Assembly: GCA_028819195.1 (NCBI GenBank)
Contig: JAPPMF010000007.1
Coordinates: 62,001 to 126,000, forward strand
Source: Bin55 sp028819195
Lineage (GTDB): Bacteria > Pseudomonadota > Gammaproteobacteria > Pseudomonadales > Azotimanducaceae
DNA: 64,000 bases
Direction: 5' to 3'
Every line of letters begins with the position of its first letter. Positions within the stretch are counted from its first letter, which is position 1. Shown here piece by piece: positions 42,921 to 52,137 of the stretch. The position numbers and the translations under genes are program-made. A model generated the notes under the pieces. That model was not told where the DNA came from. It saw nothing but the letters and a program-made list of their open reading frames with translations, and searched no databases.

Positions 42921-44687
42921 TTAACGTCCCCGCAAAAACTCATTATCCAGGTACTTCATCGTTTGAATTCGATAGGTCGGACGACCATGATTGCACTGAC
43001 CGGCATTCTCTGTCTTTTCCATATCGCGCAGCAACGCGTTCATTTCCAAAGTCGTGAGTTTTCGGTTAAAGCGAATAGCGTCGTGGCACGCCATTGACGC
43101 CAGAATTTCGTTCTCGCGTTCTATGATTGATCGAGTGGTACCGTATTCTCTAATCTCATCGAGTAAATCGAGGATTAATCGTTCCATATCGGAGTGTCGG
43201 AGAATCGCGGGAACTTCTTTGACGACTAAACGGTTATTTCCAGAGAGGTCAAACAATAGCCCGAGTTTTGAGAACATTTCTTCGTTGTCACGAATAGTTT
43301 CGGCATCAAGCGACGATAAATCTAGTTCTAGCGGAATTAACAGTCGTTGCGACGTTAGTCCACGCGCATCACGATCTTTTTTCATCTTTTCGTAAACAAC
43401 ACGTTCGTGCGCGGCATGCATATCAACTATTACTAGGCCTTCGGCATTCTCAGCCAAGATATACGCCCCCCCTAATTGCGCTAAGGCAAAACCGAGTGGT
43501 GGAATGTCGTGCTCCTCGACGACTTCAGTCTTTGATGTACCGGTTGTTTTGGTAGATCTTCGACCGAGGTGTTGATTCTGTCCGGGTTCAAAGTTCAACG
43601 TAGATTGAACATACCGGGTTATATTTTCCCCGGTGGGATCGGTTGCATCGGGGTCTTGTCGATCAATCTTAAAGTACGTCGGTCGATCCGTACCGACGTT
43701 TTTCAGTTCGTGATACAAACCTGACATAATGAAATCATGCACGGTTCTAGCTTCGCGAAAACGTACTTCTTTCTTCGTTGGATGAACATTGACGTCTACA
43801 CTTTCTGGATCCATGTTTAAATTGAGTACAAACACTGGATGTCGCCCGTGAAACATGACGTCTTCATACCCTTTTTTCACCGCATGTGCGATTAGCCGAT
43901 CATTGACTGCTCTACCGTTTACGAAGAAATATTGTCGGGTAGCTGAACTACGAGTATGGGTCGGTAAGCCGATGCGACCGGTGATTTTCATGTCATCTCT
44001 TGCAATATGAATCGAAACCGATTCATCCAAAAAAGACAAGCCGAGTACCCGTGATATTCGTTCTTCGATTGAGTTTACGGCTAGCAGGTTTTCGACTACA
44101 CGATCATTGTGTTCTAAAACGAACGCTATCTGAGGGTACATGATTGATAAAACCCGGACGGTGTTCGCGACGAGATTCATTTCGGTTCGTTCCTGCTTTA
44201 GGAACTTTCGACGTACGGGGGCGTTGTAAAAAAGATCGGTTACTTCGACAGTCGTCCCCTGAGTACGCGCAGTTGGTCCGAAATCAACTTCGTCACTACC
44301 TTCTACTCGCAGATTCCAGGCAGAATCTGAGCCCATCGTCCGGGAGACAATATTCAATTTAGATACGGCGGCTATACTTGCCAAAGCTTCACCGCGAAAA
44401 CCCATAGTAGCGATAGCCGCTAGGTCTTTGAACGATTCAATCTTGCTCGTAGCATGGCGTTCAGTAGCGAGTCTTAAGTCGTCTTTTTCTATCCCATCGC
44501 CATCGTCGGAGACGCTGATTCGGCGTAGACCGCCTTTTTCAACTTGTATTTGAATCTCACCGGCATTAGCATCAATACAGTTTTCGACTAATTCTTTGAC
44601 AATAGAAGCCGGTCTCTCAATGACTTCGCCGGCCGCAATTTGATTGGCAACGTGATCATCGAGTCGCTGGATACGCGAACGTGGCAT
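42921..44687 (-). CDS. mutL: DNA mismatch repair protein MutL (endonuclease-type)
   Basis: MutL couples MutS recognition to strand incision. The GHKL ATPase has IAAGEVIERPASIVKELVEN, DDGDGI, RHATSKI and GFRGEALASIAAVS. The C-terminal domain keeps the metal-binding endonuclease motif D-M-H-A-A-H-E-R-V-V-Y-E, which fits DQHA(X)2E(X)4E, and the ACHDAIR and GQCNHGRPT blocks. MutL of Dam/MutH organisms such as E. coli lacks this motif, so this host most likely nicks DNA with MutL itself. Length 588. The start overlaps the amiB stop by one base. Confidence 0.96.
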   Translation of the reverse strand: MPRSRIQRLDDHVANQIAAGEVIERPASIVKELVENCIDANAGEIQIQVEKGGLRRISVSDDGDGIEKDDLRLATERHATSKIESFKDLAAIATMGFRGEALASIAAVSKLNIVSRTMGSDSAWNLRVEGSDEVDFGPTARTQGTTVEVTDLFYNAPVRRKFLKQERTEMNLVANTVRVLSIMYPQIAFVLEHNDRVVENLLAVNSIEERISRVLGLSFLDESVSIHIARDDMKITGRIGLPTHTRSSATRQYFFVNGRAVNDRLIAHAVKKGYEDVMFHGRHPVFVLNLNMDPESVDVNVHPTKKEVRFREARTVHDFIMSGLYHELKNVGTDRPTYFKIDRQDPDATDPTGENITRYVQSTLNFEPGQNQHLGRRSTKTTGTSKTEVVEEHDIPPLGFALAQLGGAYILAENAEGLVIVDMHAAHERVVYEKMKKDRDARGLTSQRLLIPLELDLSSLDAETIRDNEEMFSKLGLLFDLSGNNRLVVKEVPAILRHSDMERLILDLLDEIREYGTTRSIIERENEILASMACHDAIRFNRKLTTLEMNALLRDMEKTENAGQCNHGRPTYRIQTMKYLDNEFLRGR

Positions 44688-46072
44688 TAATTTGTTGTCA
44701 TTTGAGACGGTATCTTGAGTAATTGTCCCGTGTAGATATCTGAACCAGTTAAGTTGTTAGCGGCGCGCAGCATGGGCACGGTAACCCCATATTCATGCGC
44801 GATTTCAGATAGGGTATCTCCCGCTCTGACTGCGTATTCAGCCACTGTTGTCTGCAATTCACATTCGATGGTTCCGTTACTCAAATCAGTATGCCAAGGA
44901 GGATTATCACAAAAGTATTTCAATATACCGTCGGCGATCGCTTGCCCCACGCGTTGTCGATGCGAGGGATTTGCCAATAACTCCGCATCTTGCGGGTTGG
45001 ATAAAAATCCGGTCTCAATCAACAAAGATGGTACATGTGTAGATTTTAACACTACATACCTCGAATCAGTAACGCGAAAATCTCTTGAGTCGCGATTCAA
45101 CGCCCGGGGATGTAGGCGAGAGACTAATGACAATTGGTGCAACACGGCTTTTCCAACATCGACAGAGTTTTCTAGGACGACATCTGAAGCTAGGTTATTC
45201 AAAAAACTGTAGAGTTCGGGATCTTCGAAACAACGGGAGTTGACCCAGGACGCGACTCCACCCGTCCATGCTGGACTGTTTTGGTTTTTGGCGAGCCAGT
45301 TATCTAATTCTCGCTGTGCGGCGGAAGAACCAAGTACAAAGATGCTTGCACCTCTAGGTTTTGGATTGGTAAAGGAATCGGCATGAATAGAAACGAACAA
45401 ATGCGCGCGTTCTCGGAGCGCGATGTCGCGTCGAGTTTCTAGAGGTACTTCATAGTCTGCATCTCGAGTCATAACGACTTTAAAACCAGATTGTGCTTCA
45501 ATGATATCTCTAACGATGAACGAGATGGCAAGATTGACAGTTTTTTCCATCAATTTATTCGAACCGAGGGCACCAGGGTCTTCGCCGCCGTGTCCAGGAT
45601 CGATAACGACAACTACGTCGGAATGTGGTTCGGTGTTAGACGAGCATTCTTCCAACTCGAACGGCGCGGATAAGTCGACCACTAAGCGATGTCCGAAGGG
45701 TGGGTAGGGTTTCAGGCGAAAAATATGCGGCGAAATTGGTTCGTGTAGGTCTAATACAATCCGATAACCATCTTCACCACGGGCAGCATGTCGAATATTC
45801 TTCAGTATTCGATTCGTGACTTTACCGAGTGACAATTTTTTATTGAGTTTTGTATTCTTGAGATCGATGTACACCCGAGGTGGGTTATTCAAGATCCCGT
45901 ACTTGTACTCGGCCTGAGACGAAAGATCGATAACAACCCGAGTGTTATTCGGTCCTTCGTTCCACCGAACGTCTAGAATTTCATTCGCATAGGTACTCGC
46001 ACCGATGCATAACAGAACCGCAGTTGCTAGGTAGCGAAGAAGTTTACTGAGAAAACGGTTGTAGTTCTCCAT
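44687..46072 (-). CDS. amiB: N-acetylmuramoyl-L-alanine amidase, AMIN + amidase_3 + LysM
   Basis: This periplasmic amidase cleaves the stem peptide from peptidoglycan during cell separation. A signal peptide covers residues 1-29. An AMIN domain (about 30-130) targets the division site. The zinc amidase domain has IDPGHGGEDPGALGSN, MTRDADYEVPLETRRDIALRE, LFVSIHADSF and LIETGFLSNPQDAELL. One LysM domain ends the protein (EYAVRAGDTLSEIAHEYGV...IYTGQLLKIP). Such amidases are switched on by EnvC/NlpD proteins, and an NlpD-like gene is in this window. It overlaps tsaE by 29 bases. Length 461. Confidence 0.95.
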   Translation of the reverse strand: MENYNRFLSKLLRYLATAVLLCIGASTYANEILDVRWNEGPNNTRVVIDLSSQAEYKYGILNNPPRVYIDLKNTKLNKKLSLGKVTNRILKNIRHAARGEDGYRIVLDLHEPISPHIFRLKPYPPFGHRLVVDLSAPFELEECSSNTEPHSDVVVVIDPGHGGEDPGALGSNKLMEKTVNLAISFIVRDIIEAQSGFKVVMTRDADYEVPLETRRDIALRERAHLFVSIHADSFTNPKPRGASIFVLGSSAAQRELDNWLAKNQNSPAWTGGVASWVNSRCFEDPELYSFLNNLASDVVLENSVDVGKAVLHQLSLVSRLHPRALNRDSRDFRVTDSRYVVLKSTHVPSLLIETGFLSNPQDAELLANPSHRQRVGQAIADGILKYFCDNPPWHTDLSNGTIECELQTTVAEYAVRAGDTLSEIAHEYGVTVPMLRAANNLTGSDIYTGQLLKIPSQMTTN

Positions 46073-46493
46073 TAAAGTAGCGCACTATTGCTGCTCGCGC
46101 CTCTTCTGCCGCTTGCAAATGGATTGCAAGGTCGGGCGCTGGCAACAAATTACCTCCCTGTTCAGGCCACTCTATGAGCTGTAGATGGCTCAATTCCATT
46201 TGTTCCAGTAGACCAATATACTCGATTTCGCTTGGTTTTGCAAGTCGATAGAGATCAATATGGAGAATATTTATGCCTTGGAGCTCGTACGGTTCGATTA
46301 ACGTATAGGTCGGACTTGCGACCGGACCTACATAACCCAGAGCACGTAACCAACCTCTAACCAAGGTGGTTTTACCAGCACCTAAATCTCCATAAAGAAA
46401 GATCAGTCCTGCTTTTATTTTAGTCGCGAGTGACTTTCCTAGAGCTAAGGTGTCTTCGACGGTCGCGAGTTGAAAGGTCCGTTCAACTGTCAT
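46044..46493 (-). CDS. tsaE: TsaE, ATPase of the tRNA t6A synthesis complex
   Basis: TsaE works with TsaB, TsaD and TsaC to make threonylcarbamoyladenosine 37 in ANN-reading tRNAs. The P-loop is LYGDLGAGKTTLVRGWL (about residues 33-49), with SPTYTLIEPY, LHIDLYRL and LIEWPEQG. Length 149. It begins 3 bases after nnrD, the usual nnrD-tsaE-amiB order. Confidence 0.95.
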   Translation of the reverse strand: MTVERTFQLATVEDTLALGKSLATKIKAGLIFLYGDLGAGKTTLVRGWLRALGYVGPVASPTYTLIEPYELQGINILHIDLYRLAKPSEIEYIGLLEQMELSHLQLIEWPEQGGNLLPAPDLAIHLQAAEEARAAIVRYFNGELQPFSQ

Positions 46494-46496
46494 AAG

Positions 46497-47972
46497 TTAC
46501 GACAATACATCGCCGAAGCGAATATTTGCGACTAAATCTCGTGCCAACAGCACTTTATGTTCCGCTTGTCTTTCGGCGCGAATGCAGGCATTATGATGTA
46601 ATAACGTTCCTACTTGTACCGCTTCTAAGGGATCTTCGGTGTTCAAGTAACTTCCGGCGATTAGTCCAGTGAGTACATCGCCACTCCCAGCGGTCGCTAG
46701 CGCCGGGTTGGCAAAAGTAGAAAGGTACTTTATCTCCCCGTTCTTAGCTACGAGTGAGCCTGCACCTTTAAGAACCACAGTACAACAATACGCTTTCGAC
46801 AATTTTTTCGCAAAGGAGGGTCTATCTTGGTTCACCGTTTTGGAATCTGAGTCTAACATCCGTGCAGCTTCGCCAGCGTGTGGTGTGAGTATCGCATGAC
46901 TCAGATCGATGGATCGAGAATGTTTTAAAAGTCGTAAAGCATCCGCATCGATGACTAGTTTTTTCGGTTGGTTCTGAATAACTTCTTGAAAGATCGATTC
47001 CCCCCAACTTCTGGTCCCTAGTCCAGGTCCTAGCGCAACTACATCTGCTTTCGCTAAGTGTGCTGCTATGTCTGCGTTATTGTTGTATTCAGCAACGATA
47101 CATTCTGGGCACCGCGATAACAGCGGTGCAAGATGTTCTTTACGGGTCAAGACGCGAACGAGTCCAGCGCCAGCTCTTTGGACCGCTTCGACAGCTAGGA
47201 TAATGGCACCCCCCATGGAGTGATCGCCTCCGACGAAGAGCGTGCAACCTTTTTCGTATTTATGTGCAGTTGGTTTGTGTTTAGGTTTGGAAATTACTGT
47301 ACGAGACGATTCGAGTACGGGTATGCCCGAAACTTTTTCGTAGATTTCTTGAGGAATCCCTAAATCACAGATGTGCAATTCGCCACAATAGTCGATACCT
47401 GGACCGGTTAATGTACCAATTTTTGGACATACAAAGGAGCAGGTCATTTTGGCGCGAACCGGATTTTCGGTGAGCAAACCGCCGGTAGAAGCATTGATAC
47501 CACTTGGAACATCGAGAGCAACCACGTTCTTATCCGTCGAATTGATTTGCTCGATTGCAGTTTGATAGGGTTCTCGAATCGAGTCTTTGGCACCCGTTCC
47601 TAAAAGCGCATCCACAATCACATCAGCTGGTTCGACTTCTTGAGAGACAACTATGTCTTGTTCAGTCAGTTGCAGATAAGCTTTTCTTGCGTCGCCGGCT
47701 AGTCGGTCCACACTACCGATTGATTTAACTGTGACCCTGAGCCCAGCTTTATGTGCTAGCGAAGCCACAACAAACCCATCACCCGCATTATTTCCCGAGC
47801 CGGCGACCACGTGGATCGAGCGAGTTTTTGGCCACTCTGATATGAGGCAGTCAAACGCGAATTGTCCCGCCCGTTGCATCAACGTAAAACTAGGAAAACC
47901 CAACGATCGAATGGCTAAGCGATCAAGTTCACGAGATTCTTCGGCGGTGTAAACTCGATTCCATTGTTTCAT
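46497..47972 (-). CDS. nnrD: Bifunctional NAD(P)H-hydrate repair enzyme (epimerase + ADP-dependent dehydratase)
   Basis: This fusion repairs hydrated NADH and NADPH. The N-terminal YjeF/NnrE epimerase part (residues about 1-215) has VVAGSGNNAGDGFVVASLAH and VDALLGTGAKDSIREPYQ. The C-terminal NnrD kinase-like domain (about 225-490) has FVGGDHSMGGAIILAVEAVQRAGAGLV in parts, ALGPGLGTRSW, VIDADALRLL, LTPHAGEAARML and the ATAGSGDVLTGLIAG site. Length 491. It is divergent from queG, with only 16 bases between the start codons. Confidence 0.95.
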   Translation of the reverse strand: MKQWNRVYTAEESRELDRLAIRSLGFPSFTLMQRAGQFAFDCLISEWPKTRSIHVVAGSGNNAGDGFVVASLAHKAGLRVTVKSIGSVDRLAGDARKAYLQLTEQDIVVSQEVEPADVIVDALLGTGAKDSIREPYQTAIEQINSTDKNVVALDVPSGINASTGGLLTENPVRAKMTCSFVCPKIGTLTGPGIDYCGELHICDLGIPQEIYEKVSGIPVLESSRTVISKPKHKPTAHKYEKGCTLFVGGDHSMGGAIILAVEAVQRAGAGLVRVLTRKEHLAPLLSRCPECIVAEYNNNADIAAHLAKADVVALGPGLGTRSWGESIFQEVIQNQPKKLVIDADALRLLKHSRSIDLSHAILTPHAGEAARMLDSDSKTVNQDRPSFAKKLSKAYCCTVVLKGAGSLVAKNGEIKYLSTFANPALATAGSGDVLTGLIAGSYLNTEDPLEAVQVGTLLHHNACIRAERQAEHKVLLARDLVANIRFGDVLS

Positions 47973-47988
47973 ACTACAATTTTACGTG

Positions 47989-49053
47989 ATGGACGTTCAC
48001 GAGTTACGACAGGATATTGATCGTTGGGCACACGACTTAGGTTTTGATCAAGTCGGGGTAACGGATACTGATTTATCGAACGTAAGTCAGGATTATCGCG
48101 AGTGGCTACGGCAAGGATTCCACGGCGAAATGAGTTATATGAACCGTAACATCAAGAAGCGGGTAGCTCCGCATGAACTATTACCTGGCACTGTTCGAGT
48201 GATCTCGGCGCGAATGAATTATCTGACTTTTCCAGCACCGACCGAAATTACTGATCCAACCAAGGCTTATATCTCACGGTACGCCTTAGGACGCGACTAT
48301 CACAAAGTTGTTCGGCGCCGATTAGCGAAGATCGCACGTAAGATGGTAGATAAAGCGGGTGGTACTCACCGCGCCTTTGTCGATTCTGCTCCAGTCCTAG
48401 AAAAACCTCTTGCGGTGAAAGCGGGGTTAGGTTGGGTAGGCAAAAACACCTTAGTCTTAAACTCACAAGCTGGTTCGTATTTTTTCTTGGGCGAAATATT
48501 CACCGATATTCCACTGCCGACGTCACAAGATACAGCAGTAGCACAGTGTGGTTCTTGTAAAGCTTGTTTAGTGAAGTGTCCGACCGATGCTTTAGTCGCT
48601 CCAGGGAAATTAGATGCGCGGAAATGTATTTCTTATCTGACGATTGAGTTAAAGGGTACGATTCCCATTGAACTGCGACCGAAAATTGGTAATCGCATCT
48701 TCGGTTGCGATGATTGTCAATTGATTTGCCCGTGGAATCGTTTTGCGTCGTCGACAACCATTCAAGATTTTGAGCCTCGGCAACACTTAGATGACGTGTC
48801 AATTATCGATTTACTTGAGTGGGATGAATCAACCTTTCGTGAGAAAACAGAGGGTATGGCAATCAAGCGAGTGAATTACTCGCAATGGGTACGAAATCTA
48901 GCGGTTGCTGCTGGTAATTCAACCTACAGTGTTAAGTTGGAAAAAGTCTTAGTTGAGAAAAGAACTGAGATGGAAAACCGCAACGATTCGACCGTTGTTG
49001 AACACATTAACTGGGCGCTTTGTCAACTCTTGGCTGAAACTCAGAACCGATAA
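47989..49053 (+). CDS. queG: Epoxyqueuosine reductase QueG
   Basis: QueG reduces epoxyqueuosine in tRNA to queuosine with cobalamin and two 4Fe-4S clusters. The N terminus has DLGFDQVGVTDTDL and FHGEMSYM; the ferredoxin part has CGSCKACLVKCPTDAL and the second Cys group GCDDCQLICPWNRF. Length about 354. ATG 47989 is chosen; GTG one codon upstream is equally open. The last 47 bases overlap the 3' end of orn on the other strand. Confidence 0.95.
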   Translation: MDVHELRQDIDRWAHDLGFDQVGVTDTDLSNVSQDYREWLRQGFHGEMSYMNRNIKKRVAPHELLPGTVRVISARMNYLTFPAPTEITDPTKAYISRYALGRDYHKVVRRRLAKIARKMVDKAGGTHRAFVDSAPVLEKPLAVKAGLGWVGKNTLVLNSQAGSYFFLGEIFTDIPLPTSQDTAVAQCGSCKACLVKCPTDALVAPGKLDARKCISYLTIELKGTIPIELRPKIGNRIFGCDDCQLICPWNRFASSTTIQDFEPRQHLDDVSIIDLLEWDESTFREKTEGMAIKRVNYSQWVRNLAVAAGNSTYSVKLEKVLVEKRTEMENRNDSTVVEHINWALCQLLAETQNR

Positions 49054-49576
49054 AAAATCGTCGATAGAAATTGAGTTCAGCAATGGATTCAAGGATGTCG
49101 TCTAAGGCTCGATGTGCATTCTTTTTCTTCATTTTGGCACGTAGCGCGGGCGCCCAGCGTCGCACGAGTTCTTTGACAGAGCTCACATCGATATTTCGAT
49201 AGTGAAAGTGTGATTCGAGTGTCGGCATGTACCGTTTCAGAAAGTTTCGATCCTGACTGATGGAATTACCGCAAAGTGGTGACTTATTGGGTTCGGTGTG
49301 ACTTGAAACAAAATCGTAAATCACTGCTTCTGCTTCTTCGAGAAAGACTTTCGACTGTTTTACTTCGGCAAGTAAGCCTGACTGAGAATGGTGCTTTAGA
49401 TTCCATGAATCCATTTTGGCAAGTTCTTCTTCAGGTTGAAATACTGCCATAGCAATACCTTCAGCTATGAGGTTGAGATCAGAATCCGTAATCACGGCGG
49501 CAATTTCGAGAATTACATCTTTTTCTGGATCCAATCCCGTCATTTCCAGATCGATCCAAATGAGATTAGTCGTCAT
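49007..49576 (-). CDS. orn: Oligoribonuclease
   Basis: Orn is a DEDDh exonuclease that degrades 2-5 nt RNAs and pGpG. It has WIDLEMTGLDPEKDVILEIA (D and E of ExoI), AGNS-type block PLCGNSISQDRNFLKRYMP, NIDVSSVKELVRRW and HRALDDILESIAELNFYRR. The length of 189 includes about 11 residues after the usual C terminus (SEFQPRVDKAPS), and this tail is what overlaps queG. epmA lies 14 bases from its start. Confidence 0.96.
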   Translation of the reverse strand: MTTNLIWIDLEMTGLDPEKDVILEIAAVITDSDLNLIAEGIAMAVFQPEEELAKMDSWNLKHHSQSGLLAEVKQSKVFLEEAEAVIYDFVSSHTEPNKSPLCGNSISQDRNFLKRYMPTLESHFHYRNIDVSSVKELVRRWAPALRAKMKKKNAHRALDDILESIAELNFYRRFFIGSEFQPRVDKAPS

Positions 49577-49590
49577 AATTTTGGCTCAAC

Positions 49591-50520
49591 TCACACTCGG
49601 GCATTGGGAAATGATAACACTTCGTCTAGACTATTTGCATTAACTTTGAGGGCACATAGCCGATCAAAACCAAGTGCTACTCCAGCACAGGTAGGAAGTC
49701 CGTGTTCCATCGCGGCTAACAGTTTTATATCTTTTGCGATCTTCGGTAAACCATCGTCGTCTCGCAGTTGATTATCTTTGTCCATGCGTCGACTGAGTTC
49801 AGCAGCGTCAACCAATTCGTCATAACCATTGGCTATCTCTAGTTGATTTACCCAGAGTTCAAACCGTTCAGCGACTACCTTGCCGTTGACCATTTTTGTT
49901 TTGGCAAGAGCAGCGGATTCCTTTGGAAAGTCACAAATGAATAATCGCGGAGGTAGCGGACGTTGGGTGGCTTGAGAATAGAGAAAGTCATTTACTTCGT
50001 GAGTCTTTAGCGTCCCGTGATATCCAAGTTTAGGTAGTATTGATTGCAATTTTTGCGAATTTAACTGCGCGAATTCAATGGACAACTGTTGTTCGATGAG
50101 TGTATCAAATGACCAGGTAACGTACTTAGCTTTTCCGAGAATGCAGTCGACCAGTTTTGCGACTTCCCGTTGTAGATCTGTAGCAGAAAAGCCGATTCTA
50201 TACCATTCCAACATGGTAAATTCAGGATTATGCCAGCGACCTGATTCGGCGTCTCGGAAAACTGAGGCTAATTGATAGCAGGACGGCATACCTGCAGCCA
50301 ATAGTCTCTTCAATAAGTATTCCGGTGAGGTTTGTAGATACCCTTCACCGGGGATTTCAAAGGATGTGATATACCGATCGGTTACGGTCGTTCGACCTAG
50401 CAACGGGGTTTGTACTTCGATAACATTGCGGTTGTGAAAGAATTTTCTGACGTTCCAGAGAATTTGGGCTCTGACTTTTATGTTGTCGATGGAAGCACTA
50501 GGTTGCCAGGAAGTTGACAC
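49591..50520 (-). CDS. epmA: Elongation factor P--(R)-beta-lysine ligase EpmA
   Basis: EpmA is a truncated class II lysyl-tRNA synthetase homologue that attaches beta-lysine to Lys34 of EF-P. It lacks the anticodon-binding domain. Motif blocks are VIEVQTPLLGRTTVTDRYI, YLQTSPEYLLKRLLAAG, YQLASVFRDAESGRWHNPEFTMLEWY in parts, and GVALGFDRLCALKV (motif 3). Length 309. The GTG start overlaps the efp stop by one base (TAGTG), so substrate and enzyme are co-translated. Confidence 0.95.
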   Translation of the reverse strand: MSTSWQPSASIDNIKVRAQILWNVRKFFHNRNVIEVQTPLLGRTTVTDRYITSFEIPGEGYLQTSPEYLLKRLLAAGMPSCYQLASVFRDAESGRWHNPEFTMLEWYRIGFSATDLQREVAKLVDCILGKAKYVTWSFDTLIEQQLSIEFAQLNSQKLQSILPKLGYHGTLKTHEVNDFLYSQATQRPLPPRLFICDFPKESAALAKTKMVNGKVVAERFELWVNQLEIANGYDELVDAAELSRRMDKDNQLRDDDGLPKIAKDIKLLAAMEHGLPTCAGVALGFDRLCALKVNANSLDEVLSFPNARV

Positions 50521-51092
50521 TAATCTTTACTTCGACCAACATATTCTCTGGTGCGTGTGTCAACTTTTAGCAAGTCGCCATTGTTGATGAAAAGCGGTAC
50601 GCGAATAGTCGCACCAGTCGCGAGTTTTGCCGGTTTACTCCCACCGGAAACCGTATCGCCTTTCAACCCCGGATCAGTGTCGACTACTTCAACTGTGATA
50701 AAGTTTGGTGGCAAGATTGCAATCGGTTGTCCATTCCATAGGGTCACGGTACAACGAGTTTGTTCAATCAACCAATTTTTCGCATCGCCTACAACTTCTT
50801 CGTTCGCGGCAAATTGTTCGAAAGTGTCTTCTGGTCGCATAAAGTGCCATTCATAACCGTCCGTGTACAGATAGTCGACTTCGAATTCGATGATATCCGC
50901 AGCTTCCAACGTTTCGCCACTACGTAGCGTACGTTCCCATACTCGACCGGTAATGAAGTTACGAAATTTCGCCCGTGTGAACGCTTGGCCCTTACCAGGC
51001 TTCACAAACTCGGCTTCAAGAATCACGCATGGAGATCCTTCAAGCAGTACTTTCAGTCCGGGTTTGAATTCGTTGGTAGAATAACTAGTCAT
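50520..51092 (-). CDS. efp: Elongation factor P
   Basis: EF-P relieves ribosome stalling at proline runs. The three-domain protein of 190 residues has the loop EFVKPGKGQAFTRAK with the modified lysine at K34, plus YLYTDGYEWHFMRPEDTFEQ in parts and a C-terminal domain ending TRTREYVGRSKD. The enzymes needed for beta-lysylation, EpmA and EpmB, flank it on both sides. Confidence 0.97.
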   Translation of the reverse strand: MTSYSTNEFKPGLKVLLEGSPCVILEAEFVKPGKGQAFTRAKFRNFITGRVWERTLRSGETLEAADIIEFEVDYLYTDGYEWHFMRPEDTFEQFAANEEVVGDAKNWLIEQTRCTVTLWNGQPIAILPPNFITVEVVDTDPGLKGDTVSGGSKPAKLATGATIRVPLFINNGDLLKVDTRTREYVGRSKD

Positions 51093-51120
51093 TGTTTTGG
51101 CCGTCCAGAATATCTCGAAT

Positions 51121-52137
51121 ATGATACACTTGCCTAGCCTGCCATGGGACGATAAAGCTTGGCAAGGACACTTACGCGATTCTGTAAAGTCTGCACAGGA
51201 ACTCGCTGCGCTATTAAATCTTTCAACTCATTCATTGACGTGGATAAATGACAGTGACTTTCCGTTGTTTGTACCGAAAAACTTTGTCAAACGTATGGAA
51301 ATCGGTAATCCTCATGACCCGTTGTTGCGTCAGATCGTGCCTATTGAAGATGAGTTACGCCTAGTCAATGGCTTTAGTGTCGAACCGTTGAACGAGTCCA
51401 AATATAGTCCAAGTTCAGGGTTAATCCAGAAGTACGATGGACGCGTCTTAGTAATCACTAGTTCCGCGTGCCCCGTACATTGTCGATACTGTTTTCGCCG
51501 GCATTTTCCCTATAAAGATTTCAGACTGGATTCCCTCTCTCAGGTACTTGATTACGTCTCTGAAGATCAGTCAATCCAAGAAGTCATCCTCTCTGGTGGA
51601 GATCCGTTATCGGTTCGTGATTCAGTTCTGGAAACTTTCATACAACGACTCGAACAGTTCAAGCATGTACGGATACTTCGATTTCACACTCGTTTTCCGA
51701 TCATGATTCCGCAACGGATTACTTCACGGTTGTTACGGTGTTTTGAAGCATCCACACTCAATATAGTCGTTGTGTTGCATGCCAACCACGCGAATGAGAT
51801 CGATCAAGATGTAGAAACGGCGTGCGTAGCTTTGCTACGAAGTAGAGTAGAAACTCTGAACCAAAGCGTACTGCTAAAAGGGATTAATGATTCGCACGAA
51901 GCTTTAGTCGATTTGTCGTACCGATTATCGGATGCAAAAATTTCACCGTACTACCTCCACTTACTCGACCGTGTTCAGGGGGCGGCTCACTTTGAAGTGT
52001 CTGAGGTGCGGGCAAAGACGTTGGTCGGTGAAATGCAGCGGCGATTACCTGGTTATTTGGTACCGCGTTTGGTCAGAGAACAACCCGGGCAACCGTCAAA
52101 AACGTTGTACGAACCGACGGCAGTGGAATCATTCTAG
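51121..52137 (+). CDS. epmB: EF-P beta-lysylation protein EpmB
   Basis: EpmB is a radical-SAM, PLP-dependent lysine 2,3-aminomutase homologue that supplies (R)-beta-lysine for EF-P. The CxxxCxxC cluster motif is CPVHCRYCF, followed by RRHFPY. EVILSGGDPLSVRD, RFHTRFPIMIPQRIT, LLNQSVLLKGIND-like VETLNQSVLLKGIND and YYLHLLDRVQGAAHFEV complete the signature. ATG 51121 is preferred over TTG 51097 because homology starts at MIHLPSLPWD. The intergenic gap to efp is then 28 bases, so each promoter must lie partly in the opposite gene. The end overlaps parC by 9 bases tail to tail. Confidence 0.94.
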   Translation: MIHLPSLPWDDKAWQGHLRDSVKSAQELAALLNLSTHSLTWINDSDFPLFVPKNFVKRMEIGNPHDPLLRQIVPIEDELRLVNGFSVEPLNESKYSPSSGLIQKYDGRVLVITSSACPVHCRYCFRRHFPYKDFRLDSLSQVLDYVSEDQSIQEVILSGGDPLSVRDSVLETFIQRLEQFKHVRILRFHTRFPIMIPQRITSRLLRCFEASTLNIVVVLHANHANEIDQDVETACVALLRSRVETLNQSVLLKGINDSHEALVDLSYRLSDAKISPYYLHLLDRVQGAAHFEVSEVRAKTLVGEMQRRLPGYLVPRLVREQPGQPSKTLYEPTAVESF

